Shown piece after piece: positions 46,100 through 59,913 of a DNA stretch of 64,000 bases (within the stretch, counting starts at the first letter, position 1; the number at the start of each line of letters is the position of its first letter). This stretch comes from Nemopilema nomurai (Eukaryota > Cnidaria > Scyphozoa > Rhizostomeae > Rhizostomatidae). The notes below the pieces were generated by a model, which had not been told where the DNA came from, ran no database searches, and was given only the letters and a program-made list of their open reading frames with translations. The translations under genes and the position numbers were made by a program. Location of the stretch: contig ML133387.1 of the NCBI GenBank assembly GCA_003864495.1, positions 2,548,781 to 2,612,780 of the forward strand, given 5' to 3'.

Positions 46100-49000
46100 G
46101 GTGTCTTTGAAGCCGAGTGAAGAGACCTCTGAACACACAGCGCACGGGGGTGGGGAAAACATATGAGTCAAAATCTCAAATCAGGGGGGATGACCTGCTT
46201 ATTTCGCTATTTTGTCAAACAAGGAGAATGAAAAATGTTGTATCGTGTGGTAAATTGGGTCCCTCTAGCATTTAGTTTGCAAAAACAAAAGGAATTGCTC
46301 AACGATTTCGCAATGACAGGAAATTTAGCTTGACACTGCTCGTTACTCTTTGTAAGAATAATTTGATAAAACAATTTATTTTTGATCTCTTTCAAACCCA
46401 CACTGACAGGAATTTCTGAAATCAGAGGAATTTCGCAAGTTGTAAACAGAGCCAGTTCAGTTGTAAAGGGCACCCTATAATGCGTGTTGTAAAACGAAGC
46501 TGAAAAAGGGAACCAGTTTCTGACATAAATTTCTGTAATCGAATTGATTTTATCACAAAAAGAGTTAGAAGGATTTTTGTCGTGTTGAGGAGGCCCTGAA
46601 GCTTTTTCTGACTTCCATCCTCATCGCGACTAAAAAACGAGAATTAACAACATAATGCATTTAGAATGTGATCTTTTGAAAGAAGGAGGAATTTTTTCCC
46701 AATTTGTCAGATAAAGGCATTCTGCCAAGCCAAATATTTGGACTTAAATAACGAGATCAAACAAAATTTTGTATTCAACAACGCTCCGCAAACGTGAATG
46801 TATAGGTTTTGAATGATATGCAACGCTGCGATGGAAATATGAGGCAGTCGGCAACACTGCGATTCTTGGAATTTTTCAGGGATGCTTAAGCTGTATTTTG
46901 CAGGATTGAAAGGTCGGTCAGTTTTCAATTTGCTATGCCATTCTGCTTAAGAAAATTGCAAAGGGCTTGCTATAAATTCTCATTTAATTTAGCTGCCATC
47001 ATTAAACTCGCTGAACCAAGTTTTTGCCATCTACCTTGGACTTTTGAAAGACGGGGAAAGTGACAAAAGTGCCGGTTATGTGAGAAAACTTGGCAACTCT
47101 GGGCTAGTTTCTAGCAAATGAAAGAAATTTAAAAACTGTTTAGCCTACCATACAGGGAAGCATTCACGAATATGGATGAATTTGAAGAAACAGCCATATT
47201 TGAAAGACCTACTTTGGTAGAAGACGCTAGCATGGTGCATTCTATACGAACACATATTTTGCAAGGATATCCGCCAGCCTCGCGCTGCAAGTGTATGATT
47301 CTCTTCGTATTAGCTACAATGAAGGAAGCTTTTATATAATTCATCATTGTCTGTATTTCGGTCTTGGGAAAAATTTAGATGATTAAAGATTTGAAGAGAG
47401 CAGTCCAAGCCGATAAAAAAACAAGCAATTCAATGGTCCTGATTCCTTCGCTGCTATACGCTCTCTTCTTCAGAGAAATATCTTGCTTCCCCATTACAAA
47501 GAACGTGTAGCAGCCCACGAGTTCAAAAAGCATACTGCAAGAGCAGTTCTATGTATTGCATATTGGTACTGCGGCCTTTGGTGATCCCAGGATGTTCTTT
47601 AAACTTGACAACCATGCCATTCGCAACACTAGCTGAGCTCTCGGTCCACCTCGACTGTTAATGCTTAAGTTGGGAGATTAATAGCATCTCATATCGTTAG
47701 ACTTGACTCCAACAGTACAATGAAAACCTTCACAAAGCGAAATCCGATAATCTTGGTTTAGTTTAGCAAGATTCTGGTCTTAACGAACAAGGCCTTCTGT
47801 CTCCTTTGTCTGCTGCACTATAATTCCCAATGCGGATCACGATTTCATGCAGGATACTGCACACTTGAAGCAATTAAGGAAAAGGCTGTTCACAGACGCG
47901 AGAAGAACCGGTGCCTTATCCATCAGGCATGTCACGTTACTTTCCCTACAAAAGAGTCCCCGGTCATCAACGCTTGTATTTCATGTTGCAAAAGTGATAA
48001 GGAAGTTTTACTTGCATCTTATGGTTAGCCTACATAACAATGCTTCCCGCAGGCATACGGCAGTGTCAGCTGACTGATATACCATGTAAACAGATTTTTG
48101 AAATCGCAAGCAAGAGTTTAAGGATGATCAAATCACAACCCCCAAGCTGATCAAGCCACAGCCATGTTGTTGACGGCGAATACACCGCGAATGCAAATCG
48201 CTTTAAGTGACATTTCATTTGTCCAAAACACCAGCATCATACTGATGATTATTGATAAAATGCAAGAATTTTGATACACTCTTTCACTTTAGTTACAATT
48301 CAGTTCCAGATTCCAGCCAAAACTGCCCAAGTCAATTAGTCTGCAGTCCTGAGATGCTTACACAAGAAATTCCCGCGAACATTTCTCACTTGATATGCTC
48401 GTTTTCATGCAACTTCTAGACTTTTCATGCAACTCAAGTTGTTATGCTTTTGTCAACCTTAGTTTTAGTGTTCCGATCAGCGCGAGCTATTGTGACGTAT
48501 CCTTAGCGAAACAGGCAAAAATCTGCCCTCCTCCCAAATCTATCGTCTCTCTTCGTCCAACTTTTGTTTGGGCTTTCATAGTAACAATTACCCTTTACTC
48601 AAAAGAAGCTGTTAAAAACTCGTTTCATAAAAATGGGTTTTTTGTTCATCATGCATTACATCCTCGTGATAGGGGTGAAATTTGGGGTATTATGATATAA
48701 GGCAGCTAGATCACATTGACAAACACAATTGTGAAACAATAAAAATGTCAATATTGAGGAAAGTGTATGGAAATGACATGATACTTGGTATGACTTCATC
48801 ATTGCAAAAGCAAATGATGGATTTGAAAATGATTGAATTAACATTAGAAACTAGAAAAACTCTTTTTGTAACCCTGTTCCACAAATTTGTGGGGTTAACA
48901 TGAAAGGGGGCGGCAAACAATAAAAGAAAGGGGGCGGCAAAAGGGATAAAGGCCTGAAACAATCAACAATCTAAAATTCAATAGACACATTCATTCGAAA

Positions 49001-50270
49001 ATTGCTTTTGCGAGGTTTTTGACATCAGTCCTCTGCTCTGGAGACTCATATTCATACTGCAATGTTTTGAATAAATTAGCATGTATCATGACGTAGCGTT
49101 AATTGGTGTGTTGTGGGACACGAGGCCAAGGAGTGGGACGTATGATACATGAGCACGTGATAAGGCCACTTCAAACTACATAACTTGTGCATCATTCTCT
49201 CAGTAAGGAAAAACTGCATAACAAGTGTCTGCTTATTTCACGTTTCGCGCATGTCAACTGGGCTGTCAATGGGGCTGTTTGCAAATCACGTTATTCTGTA
49301 TAGTTTTAAGAGCGTCCGCAGTACAAGAATCACTTTGATGAAATATTTTTATAAAAAATCGCTTTAGTTTTATGAAGCACTGATGATAAGGAATGCTTGG
49401 CCTTGTTATTCGAAAATTGAAATATATTTGTCTGTCTCATAGCAAATTGGAGTTGAGATTAAGTGCTATCGAGACAAAAGCACCACGTCTTATACAACAC
49501 CAGACAGAATCGAAATTTAGCAAGGATGAAGAGATTGGTGAGATGATTTCTTAAATACGTTGACAAAAACATGTTTGAATTGTTGCACGCGTCAGTTGGG
49601 CGGGCTTTTACCAACTAAGCTAATATATCAATTTAAAGATATTTCCTAGCGGAGACTGAATCAGGCTCCCGAACTTTGGGGAAAAACTCGGAATGCTTGT
49701 AGTTCTCATGTAATAGGGCTAGTTTTGAGTTTATTTCCTTATTTATTACAGTAGCAATTAATCACCTTTCGCACATTCGATTATTCATAATTCATTTTGA
49801 TGCTTAATTGCACATTTTGATTCAGTAGTTATTTCTCTAGGGATATTTGGCATCATTATTCAGTCTATTTAATTAGTCTTAAGGGTAATATCTTTTGTAT
49901 TCACTTTTATTATGTAAATGTGCAGCCATGTAAAGTCTCAATCAGATTTTGTTCGTGCTATATTTTGGGCGTGTTACAACTAGAATTAGAGGGAGGCGTA
50001 GATTGGAGAACCGCTCTTTCTCTAACGGATGAAATATGGATTGGTAGCAACAAGCAGTGGTGTAGAGCTAGATAAATAACTAGGGGGGGCTCCCATAGAA
50101 TGGTGCTAAACATGGATGAAGCCAAAAAGAGTTATGGGGCATGAGGTCATCGCCCAAAAAAACTTTTGAGTTTGCTTATACCTTCAGAGGAATAATTGCT
50201 TTCGTATCATGGAACTTCTTTAGATTTGAAAAAACACTCATTTGGCTCAAATTAGAACATTATAATTTCT
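46100..50270. other. Intergenic DNA upstream of the receptor
   Basis: No gene found. Open frames of 60-100 codons on both strands lack domain signatures and consistent splice context. Two copies of GAAAGGGGGCGGCAAA lie at about 48,902-48,941. Confidence 0.6.
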
Positions 50271-50375
50271 ATTTCAGAGAAAAACTAGGGGGCTGCGGCC
50301 CCCTGAGCCCCCCAGCCCTACAGCCCTGGCAACAAGCATCACGCCCAAGGCATGCACCATTCTAGGGGCAAGATG
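50068..50375. repeat. GC-rich repeat remnant with inverted ends
   Basis: AGAATGGTGC (about 50,098) and GCACCATTCT (about 50,355) are inverted copies, and the interior has G-runs and the palindrome AGGGGGCTGCGGCCCCCT. This GC-rich block stands out from AT-rich surroundings, suggesting a repeat element. It overlaps the end of the unrecognised frame at 50,274. Confidence 0.4.
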
Positions 50376-50525
50376 CTTGAGAAAGGTCTTGTCGCCTACG
50401 AGTTGCTTTAATTCATTTAAAGATACATGTTTGAGATGTATCTGCTGATGAAGACCACTGGGGTAACTTCTGTAAAAGGTGAAGCTCATATCGCGTTCGT
50501 ATGCCGTTTGTCGCATGAAATATAG
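50274..50525 (-). CDS. Unrecognised gene fragment, downstream exon
   Basis: After a CTTCCCTGTCAG acceptor, a phase-0 frame runs LYFMRQTAYERDMSFTFYRS, then GLHQQIHLKHVSLNELKQLV and TFLKHLAPRM, before entering a GC-rich palindromic tract (GGGGGCTGCGGCCCCC) and stopping at 50,274. The first 60 residues look like a real soluble protein segment. The end may be chance reading into a repeat, so the true boundary is uncertain. Family not recognised. Confidence 0.4.
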   Translation of the reverse strand, partial: LYFMRQTAYERDMSFTFYRSYPSGLHQQIHLKHVSLNELKQLVGDKTFLKHLAPRMVHALGVMLVARAVGLGGSGGRSPLVFL

Positions 50526-50619
50526 CTGACAGGGAAGATTTCAATATCAGAAGAAAGAGAAGGAAAATTTTATATAAAGATCTACGTCGCTATTTTTGTT
50601 GGCCACCCTCCATATTAAC

Positions 50620-50751
50620 CAAATTGATCAAAAACTCAAATTCACGCACGAGGTCTTTTCTGCACTGAACTAAATGATGCAGCCACTCATTGTGTATATC
50701 TTTTTCAATCGCAGGGCTGCTATCAAAATGAGACTTCCTATTGCTACTAAT
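50620..50751 (-). CDS. Unrecognised gene fragment, upstream exon
   Basis: After CTCATATTCCTTAG, a phase-0 frame encodes ISSNRKSHFDSSPAIEKDIH, NEWLHHLVQCRKDLVREFEF and LINL, then a donor TTTG|GTTAAT that joins in phase, across a 94-base intron, to the exon at 50,525. If unspliced it ends at TAG (50,590). The composition is protein-like. I found no firm upstream exons, so this may be a gene relic or the 3' end of a gene whose other exons I cannot see. Confidence 0.4.
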
Positions 50752-50759
50752 CTAAGGAA

Positions 50760-52180
50760 TATGAGTTTGAAAATGAATTTCATTGATAAGCCATAAATTT
50801 CATGGGCGGGGGGCTTCGTGGGTTTCATAAGCTGTTTTAAAGCCTCGCTTGTGCTGGCCTCCCTTCAGTTTCTCCTACGTCATCACTACAAGCCACCATC
50901 ATTTGTAGGCAAGCACATTGGCCATTTGAAGAGAATCAGCTGACAGTGTCAACAATCGACGTAAATTTACGCAAGGTAATCCAAAACAGCCTTTGAGTGT
51001 GACTGCAGTTATTTTGTGGGTGTAAACAAGCCTGCCTCTGTAGAAGTAGTTGTTCTTTTGGGTCCATAGCGGCAAATACAATCAAGAAGAAAATTATAGA
51101 TTATTGCAGACTCCTACCTGTAAATTATCTGTCATTGGTAGATGTCACATATCTTTTGTCACGTGTCATTGTAGACTGTTGGGTGGTAGATCAATCTTCT
51201 GGGTATTGGGTCTACTGATTGAGAAAAAGACAATAAAATTAGCATGAATGCAATTTAGTACACTTCGTAAAATTCTTGTCATTAAGTGCTTTGTAAAAAA
51301 GGCATGCCAGCGATGAAGATCGTCGTCAACAAAATTCATCGATTCTTTAACCGAATATACCGAATTTAAAAACAAACTGTTAATAAAGAGAGCAAAGAGC
51401 AAAAGAGAGCAAACTGAAGATGTTTTGACATCTGCGAAGAAGGACAACCAGCAAAGATGCCATCGATCTTGCAATTAACTGATATCAACACTGCAACGGT
51501 TGAGAATGTAACAACAACAGCACTGCAACAAAACCAATTAAAAACCAGTGAGTTATTCGTCTGTGGCAGAACTGAATTTCTTCTTTTCAACATTCATCAA
51601 GGGTTCCACGTCTGTGTGTCACTTGACCCTGATTATTTCACAGCGTACATATTCTAACACAAGGCATTCTATAAAGGCCTATGCGGCTTTTTTCTGCGTC
51701 TCTCACAATAGAGTGAGTGCGACATTTTAAAAAACAAATCTAAATTCGATATTTGCTGTTAAAACCTTGTCACCTGAAGTTTCAAAGCTATGATGAGAAT
51801 TTAATGGAACATTTTGTCATCTCCGGTCTAATCAAAACTACTTTTGAAAAAAATTTGAGGTAAAGACAAAATGAAGGAAATTGCCACAAAAACTCGAATG
51901 AAAGCGACAGAATATGTCAAACTCCCTTACTGTGATTCTGTAGAAGCAATTTGAAAGCGCTTTTTGGCTTAAAAACACCCCGCGTGATTCTGTGGGTAAT
52001 GCACCACTTTTGCCAGACACTGACAAGATGCGCAGGTTTCTTGATTAATGCTGAATGCCGCATTATCTCATTAAAAAATTAGAGTTCGTCTCCAAGTTTG
52101 AATGGTTTCTGCGCCACATGGAAGGTTAACAAACAAGAACGCTTAACATCATAATGATCATAACCCAATTATGCTTATCC
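50760..52180. other. Non-coding, no firm gene
   Basis: Several short frames on both strands. A plus-strand frame from 51,457 (MPSILQLTDINTATVENVTT) ends near a GTGAGT donor-like string, and a minus-strand frame at 50,899-51,010 is weakly exon-like. Neither has enough context to call. Confidence 0.5.
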
Positions 52181-52189
52181 TATCCGTCC

Positions 52190-52540
52190 CGACCACTGAT
52201 CTCTATAAAAGACTGGATCGAGCTTCTTATTGTTTGACCCAAATGAGAATTGAGTCCCGCCAAATTTGATTAGGCCCTAGAATCGTGGGACCCACCGTTC
52301 ACCGCGAGCACCAAAAGGAATCGACATGAGAGCTAAACGGGGTACCAAATGATGCGCGTATGGCTGTTCGAAACGTAAAAGAAGAAAATCTGGTGGTCGT
52401 AGTGACAGTGAAGGAAGTGATGATGAAGAATCTGCCATGAAAATTCTACGGTGGGTCCCACGCGGCAAGCAACATTGACCTCGGTCTGAAACGGTAGAAG
52501 CTCGATCCAGTGTTCTACAGAGATCAGTCGACCCGGCCCG
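52190..52540. repeat. Imperfect inverted-repeat element, about 350 bp
   Basis: The left arm (52,195-52,299) and right arm (52,448-52,528) are inverted copies: ACTGGATCGAGCTTCT matches AGAAGCTCGATCCAGT, and CGTGGGACCCACCGT matches its exact 15-bp complement. A TATAAAA lies in the left arm (52,204-52,210). The spacer is about 150 bp. It could be a foldback element or two inverted copies of one repeat. No target duplication was clear. Confidence 0.7.
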
Positions 52541-52544
52541 TCGC

Positions 52545-54465
52545 CAGGGAGTGATAAAAACAATTCTGTTCAATTTCCAATCCTAAAGCAGCTTTCGCTC
52601 TTCTCGCTCTCCCTCTGACCTGCACTTAGTGCAAGCAATTTCTTTAGATCAATTCTTTGTGGCATAGATCTGTGTTCCTTTGTACCTTCTTCGTCAAGGA
52701 AGATTTGGCTTAGCTTATAACCGCGTGATTCTATTCTACAATGTATGCTAATTACATTTGCAACGCCTGTGAAAAACAGCTCTCTAGATGCCTTGATTAA
52801 TCACGGGTTTGATACGTAACACACTCGGAAACTGCATCCTTCTTTGAATTAGTTTTGCTGCAAAGTTCTACTTCCTTAGAAAAAAGTATAATATTAAGAA
52901 TTTGTTCACACGTCAGAGTTTAGAGACAGACCACTATAACATGAGCGTGATCGTTACATGGCTTTTACTCGTGCAGACTCGATAAAAGTACCCCTGTTTC
53001 CATAAGAAAAATGGACAAGAGATACGATATCAAATCTTACTGTTGTCTTATAAACTTTAACACAATTAATGCACGAAAAAGGCGCAAAATTTGATGTTAA
53101 ATGCTTATCTAAAAGTAAGAAACTTTTAAAAAACTTTTAGTACTAGTAACTAGTGAAAAATCAAAAAAAATTTAGTACTAGGACCCAAGCTAGGTTTCTT
53201 GCATTAAAAACATGTACGTGGCTTTTACTTTAGCAGACTAGACTTCTCAGACATGATATTACATGAAAAAGCGTTCGGAAGGTTTTGATGAAAAACACGT
53301 GATTTCACAAAATTAACTTTCAGAATTTTTCAATTTAAAGCATTTGATTTGAGACCGTGGTGCATTGTGTTGTTTTGGCCAGGTTCATGAAATTCATGGC
53401 CTAATCAAAAATCCGATGATTTAATAGAGTTAGCCGTGCGGCTGTTTTTCAGCCAATTTGTAGCACTTTTAATTGATTTTAGATATCAAGCGGCCTTCTT
53501 GGTACTTTTTGATATCAAATTGTCTAGCTCCAAATAAAAAAACAACTCAAATATCAAAATATTGCAGATCATTAGGGGCATGAAATCTTCACCACTGGCG
53601 TCATTATGAGTTGACGCTCAATCCAAAAAGGCCCAATAACTATTTTTGAGTCACTTCGAGCAAATATTTTCACTGCAAACAGTTCTATTAGGTGGGAACT
53701 TGCAACACCGTCGATTCTACCGTTGACATTTTGGTTACAAAAATGTAAAATTCTTGGATCTTGTGGTTTTTTCCTAGTGGCTACTACAATTAGAGTCAGA
53801 CCATCAGACATTCGTCCAGGTCATTGGATTCTTCCACAAGCATCTATTTAGGCCACGAAGAACAGGACAATGAAGTTGTTTGTCTCGACTTGTTAGAATT
53901 CTCTAACTTGCAGTATTACTGTCCTGGTAAAAAATGACTTAAATTCAGTTGCGTTCATTCAGTCCAAAGTTTTTCAGTGCATTGTTGTAGATATAAAGAT
54001 AAGCAAGGAAAAGCATGTATAATCAACATAATCGTTAGCTGCAAAGAGAGAATATGGTGTGAAATGCGAAGGGAATAGGAAAGTAGGCTTTTAATGTAAG
54101 AGCTAGGGCTTTGAAATCTCACTATGGGTGCACTTTCAAAGTGTTTTTAAGCTATCGAGTAAAACGGGTGGCGAGACAACATTCAAGAAACAGATGTTGA
54201 ACATGGGAACGTGGATACAACGCAGTAGAACGTTCAAGAAAAAGTTTTTAAGTTGGTTGGCGGTAATTCTTGGGGCCAAGGGCCAACCAGAGTCACCCAT
54301 ATTTAGAGGTAGAGCTCACATGGCGAATCAGGGTGAAAACATGAACGAGAAGGATGCACAGAACCACAGAATTGAGCTCAATTGAACAGAATTGAACTGT
54401 ATTTTTTAAACTGATTAGAATCATTGAACTGTGTTGGCTCCCCTGTGCAATCGGTAAAAGAGAGG
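52545..54465. other. Intergenic DNA, AT-rich
   Basis: Nothing supportable apart from AT-rich short repeats around 53,130-53,180 (TTTAGTACTAG repeated). Confidence 0.55.
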
Positions 54466-54468
54466 GGC

Positions 54469-54575
54469 AGTGCGGATAAATGGCCTCAAGTGCTGGCTTG
54501 AAAGCATGACCCGATAGCTTAGCATTCAGGGGTCGTGAGTTCGAGTCTCGCTCGGGTTGGTTATTTTTCCGCACT
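54469..54575 (+). repeat. tRNA-like / SINE-like element
   Basis: Perfect 8-bp ends AGTGCGGA and TCCGCACT frame a segment with an A-box-like TAGCTTAGC (54,515) and a B-box-like AGTTCGAGTCT (54,538). Box spacing and arm pairing do not fit a normal tRNA, so a functional tRNA is unlikely. The RNA polymerase III boxes fit a tRNA-derived SINE or tRNA pseudogene. Confidence 0.55.
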
Positions 54576-54589
54576 CTCTATGGTTCTTC

Positions 54590-57500
54590 GTAAGAAATCA
54601 TGTTGCCTATGACACAATCATCAAACTCTTTCTATCTACAATGACTTGGAATCTGCGTTTAAAATGTCACTGGCAGCTGTTTACCAGGTCATTTTTAAGG
54701 AGTGAAGCCCAAATGTAGCTGTTTTATCTTAATTGAGGTTTGCACTCGATTGCCTATCATTCACTTAGTGCCAACGGTGTCTCGCTAGTCTTTGAACCTG
54801 TAACCTCTTCCGGGAGACTGGCATGAATTGGTTAAAAAAACCAACGGCAAAATCATTCATTACCCTAGATAACAAGCACGATGAAGGAAAAACAAGATTC
54901 CACAAGAAGCTCCGCCGTTCTCTGAATCGCAGAACCGACCACCAATCAACTTCTAACTTTCATTTCGACTAATCTTTTCAACGATAATTGAAATTCGAAT
55001 ATTATTGTAGTGGAAGATCGCAAAAAACAATTAAACTTCTCCATCAGGTTTGGGTCTATATGGATGTTGGTGAACTATGAAAATTCCAGGTAGTTAGAAA
55101 TCGAAGCTTTGGGAGCAGAAGCATCTACATCTGATTTCAGGTGAAGACATTGAACAAGTTTCCGCAACTTAAGAAAAATGATTATCAAAAAAGAAAAATG
55201 AGCGGACTTTCTGTCAACCTTGCGTAAGTGGCATCAAATCATCTTTTAGCCGTTCGGAGAAAAACCAATGCAAATGATCTAATTTGTTGATAATTTGTCA
55301 ATGCAGGTCAGTTAAAGTAGCAGCACACGCAGTGATAATGTGGACAATCTAATCAGCTTCACACAAATACTACGATCTCAGTCAGCCTTAGCCCTACCAT
55401 CCAGGACAAATTGTTGAGACGGAATGTAATTTCTTAAAGTTTAAGTTTTATATTCCTCTGTACATTCAAATCTCCCCCTTTCCCCTCCTACTCGATTTTG
55501 GGGCTGTAGTTCTGCAACATACGCTTCAAAACATGTAACATTGAAGTGGAGTAGGGGGCAGTTGTTTTTCAATGAAAAATTGAAGTATCAATGAAAATTA
55601 TCAATCAGCAAACAATTAAACTTGAGACGGTAGTTTAAGCATTGTAGCGCGGCAATGAGAATCCTTCCTTCCTTTATGAAATTATTTGACCTTGCGCAAT
55701 GCACGGCTCCTCTTGTCAAATTCAATCACAGGAGTGCTGCATACCTGGGCCATTAAGAAGAGAGGGGCTTTGAAAACTAATGGCACGCAAGATCTTACGG
55801 CCAAATACAGGAAATGAGTATATGCCCATCCCACCAAGAATCTTTTCACCACCCTTGTGACGTCACGTTGTTTGTTTACGTGATGCATCTTCCCGCATCA
55901 AAGCTGCGTAATCCGATGCGGGATGTGGGAATGGATTGTGGCTTATCATGGTGACAATGGAGGGACCAAACTCTATGGTCCTATGTGTTGAGTAAAAAAT
56001 ATTGGTAATCAATATCGAACTATGTTTGTCTGACCTTGACAGAGTAGACGGGAAAAGGTAAGTCACCAACAGAGGGAAAGGTCACTAATCACGAATTCCA
56101 AAACTATGATCCTGAATGGGTGGGTGGAGATTCTGCTTAGGAAATCAGGGGTCTTACATCTGAACTTCTTGTATCAATCATCTAGATGTACTATTTGCAT
56201 GTTAAGTTCTCTAAATACAGACAACGTACCAACAAAAGTGTATGTTGTCTTTACAGTTACACAAGTTTCTTAATTGGCCATTACGTTCCATTCTTATGAG
56301 ATCATTTAAAGTTTGCTCATTTTCATCTGAAAAAGAATCCATCAATATCGTATTGTGTTGAACTTTCATTACATCAGTTTTAAAGGTGCAAGTATTGATT
56401 TTGTCGGTATTGACCACAGATTGATTTCTCAAACTCAAATGTACAAAACTCAATATCTTGCATTTCAAATGCTAGATTCTATTCAAAGCAAACTGAGAGA
56501 GATTTGTAGAAAGCAAAAACGCTTTACCTTGCAAGCCATGAACATACACAATAATGCATGTTGTTTCTTCTGGTGCAGTCTTCCATATTTTTCATGAAAT
56601 AACAATCAGACCAAGGTAAAGGCATTCCGCTTTGGTTTGAAAATTTTCCTACGTAAAAGAAGACCTTGGCATGACTATAATTGAATTATACCAAGTGGAT
56701 CGAACAGCAAATAGTCTATAAACAATGTTTCACTTCACGTCCATTTCAGATGACAAAAGTCCCTTTAATATGGCATATTCTGGATTATTGCACCTTTACT
56801 TGATATTCATCAGTGGTATACCACAGGTGCCATTTTTTTAATGTTCCCAAGAAAATGTTTAAGTAAAAATACAATTTTCTTAAGTTAAAACGTCAGTTTC
56901 GCATAACTATTTTTCAGATTGATGAATGTGGCAAAGTTACAAGTGAAACAATGTTTATTTGTGAGCCAATGAAGACTAAGACTATCTTTGAACAAGAGCT
57001 CTTTGGTACATAATTTAACAAAAGCTAGAAATAACGGCACTAGTTTTTACAAACAAAAGAACTTTCTTGTCAAAAACTGGTTCCGCCACTTCTAGCTACA
57101 TCAATTTTTTTGTGCCATCAATACACATCTCTTTATTTTATCAATAAATAGACTAATGGTGCATTTGGCAAGTAAAATGTTTAGATATAAAAAATTGATG
57201 TTTCCAGCTTTGGAGCGAAATGACCGGCATAAAAATCAACAGGAACTGCTAAAACTTCATTTCAGTAATGCAAGATTTGCTGCTGGAATTAATTTCGTTT
57301 AATAAAAGTGAAGCATCATCAACACCGCAGGGCATGGCATCCCAAAGATCGTACGCTTTGTGAAAAAATCACATAAGAATCACACACTATTCTTAAAAAT
57401 TACAAACACCACAGGAGTTTCATTGTGATTCTCGAAATCGGCAAAAATCTCGTTCACTCTTCTCTGAGTGATATGCCACACGATCAACACTTCTGTCCAT

Positions 57501-59900
57501 TCTGAGGCCTTTGTATGGGCCACTTTAGGAGGGTGAAATTGGGCCGGATATGGGCTGAGTCCTGAAATGGTGTAAGACTGGCGTGACCTCTGTTTGGGCT
57601 TTAATTCTAATCACATTTTAATTCAAAACAAAAATACTAACCTAAACGTGAACATCACACGCTCGTTAGCTGAACGGAAATCAATTTGAAGGACAATACA
57701 CACTGTCGGACAAACCCATCATTCAAAAGGAATGACAGAAATTAACAGGGCGTGTGATTGCAACACGCAACCGATACATCACGAACTCTATGAAAATAAA
57801 AAGCCAATCGTTAAAATTCCAAACCAACTATGGAAACAATCATCCATATATGATTGATCACATTTTCCAAAATATGTGTAGTGAAGTTAGCATATTTTCG
57901 CAGCCCACGTCATTACGGGGGATTCCTACTCGCCCCAGGCTTTAGGTGTTACATTCACGCCCTATATGGTAAGGTCAAGTCTTGGCAGTAGTGAAGTTAT
58001 GATGAAGACACGATATAAGCTGGGCTAGCAAGTTACGTTCACGCTATAGTCATTTTCCAAAATAGACATATTTGATAATACCACGCTTGGGATGCTTCGT
58101 GCAAATTTACACAAAGCATTGCACCTGTCAAACTGCTAATTAGTGTAACTGAAAAACCTGGCTCGAGCTGATTTGATGTCGCTCTTGACAGTCTAACTGT
58201 TCGTCACTTACTTCATCTGAAAATTTGGAAACATTTTACGAACCTTTTCCAAAGGCAGAGTACTTTAGGTGTTCAATAATCGTATGTTGAAAAGATTCTG
58301 ATCAACTATAGGCCTATGAAATGATAGCCTGCTATTGACAATTGCTTTCTTTGATAGCCTTTTATTTGCATTAGCTACATTGCAGGTACCTTAGAATCCC
58401 TACCCCTAATATCACCAACAGCTCTATTGTACTATGCAACTCCGTTTTCTGCATGCCAATTCACAACTTTTTTAAACAGCCTGTGCGCGATTCCCGCCAA
58501 CATTTCGGGCTAAAATTTAGCATGGGGAAAGGGGACAACAGGCTTGAAAGTAAATTTCCCCTCAGCAAACAATAAAAATCATTTTAGAAGTGCTCTTTGA
58601 AGGATGATAAACAACTTAGCCTCAAAACTTGATCAAATCAAACTTCCCCAGACCCACAGAAGCATTACTTGTTGAATTAGATTTAGGATTATGGGGGGGG
58701 GGGCTTAGAAGTCATTCTTATAGGAGAATTAGGAAAAAATTTAGACACACATTCATGTCACTTTGAAGAATCATTAGTGCACTTTTTTAAAAAAGAAAGT
58801 CTCGTCAGAGCATGTTGACAAATATATCTGTTTCATGGAAGAAAACGAAATAAAGCACTAAAAAATCAGAATTGTGGAGCACATTATAAAAGTATTTTGG
58901 TTTTAATCTTAACATTGCTGACTTAAAATCCAATAGCAAAAAACCTAAGCTTAGAGCAACTGTGCAGTCCAATACATTCTGCTTCTGTATTCATGTCATA
59001 CTTGAAGAATGCAACTTTATCCCAATTTTGTCCCATATGAAACAACCCTTGTTTTCCAAGAAATGTATTTTGATTCATAATTGGCAGCGAATGTTATTGC
59101 CTAAGGCCTAATTTCAGAGTTTTGAACTTAGATATTTTACCTTTGTAAAAGTCATGACAAAACACACAACAAAGTGCAATAAGAGAGGTGCTAAAAGAGG
59201 CATATAAACATGATGCTATAATATTGCTTACATGCTGTGTCTGTGATTATAAGATCAAGTCCATAATTATTAATGGTATCCCTAACAGTCAATGTCAGTA
59301 TATGTGTGCACAGACTCTGTTTACAAATTGAAAAGGGGGAGTCAATTGTCAACAAGGTCTGCATGCAGACTAGACAACAAAGTTTTATACTGTAGGTCCC
59401 AACCCCTAAGTTTTTCATCAGATTTTGAGAATCTCAAGACCCAACTTTCTGAAAAAGTAGAGAGGGGACTAGTGCAAACCCCCATTTCCTGTGGCGTCAT
59501 CACTGGGCTCAATGCAAGACTGTTCAAGCATTTTGCAGGTTTCTTCCAGAACAAATTTCAAAAAATCATTCTCAAACTCAATGAGTTTATCTTCAATAAT
59601 CAACTAGTTGAAAATACAAGTGATTTTTCTATTTTGATCATTTAGGTCAATGTCTATAGTTTTTAAAGTGCAATTTTAAAGATAATTTGAAACAACTACT
59701 AGATAGCTTAAAGCTCTGCTGCTAAATGACAAATAAATTTCTCAAAGAAGTAACAAAAATAGTCTTAAATTGTCATAAAATTTATAAAAGCATCTTGATT
59801 AAAAACTTTCTGCAAATAAAAGCATGTTGTTCATTTCTTAGGCTTCTTCAACTAATATTTAAACCTCATAAAATTTAAGTACCCTTTTGATAAAATTTTG
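54590..59900. other. Intergenic DNA
   Basis: AT-rich with no supportable gene. A G11 run lies at 58,693-58,703. Open frames, including one of about 115 codons from 59,292, lack ATG context or domains. Confidence 0.6.
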
Positions 59901-59913
59901 CACAATTAGATCA

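Noticed and set aside
47847..48077. 76-codon plus-strand frame with an ATG start
   Set aside because: No recognisable domain, splice context or codon bias; within chance for this length of DNA.
59292..59645. 117-codon plus-strand frame downstream of the transporter
   Set aside because: Starts with a non-ATG codon and has no family features; likely 3' flanking sequence of the SLC46 gene.
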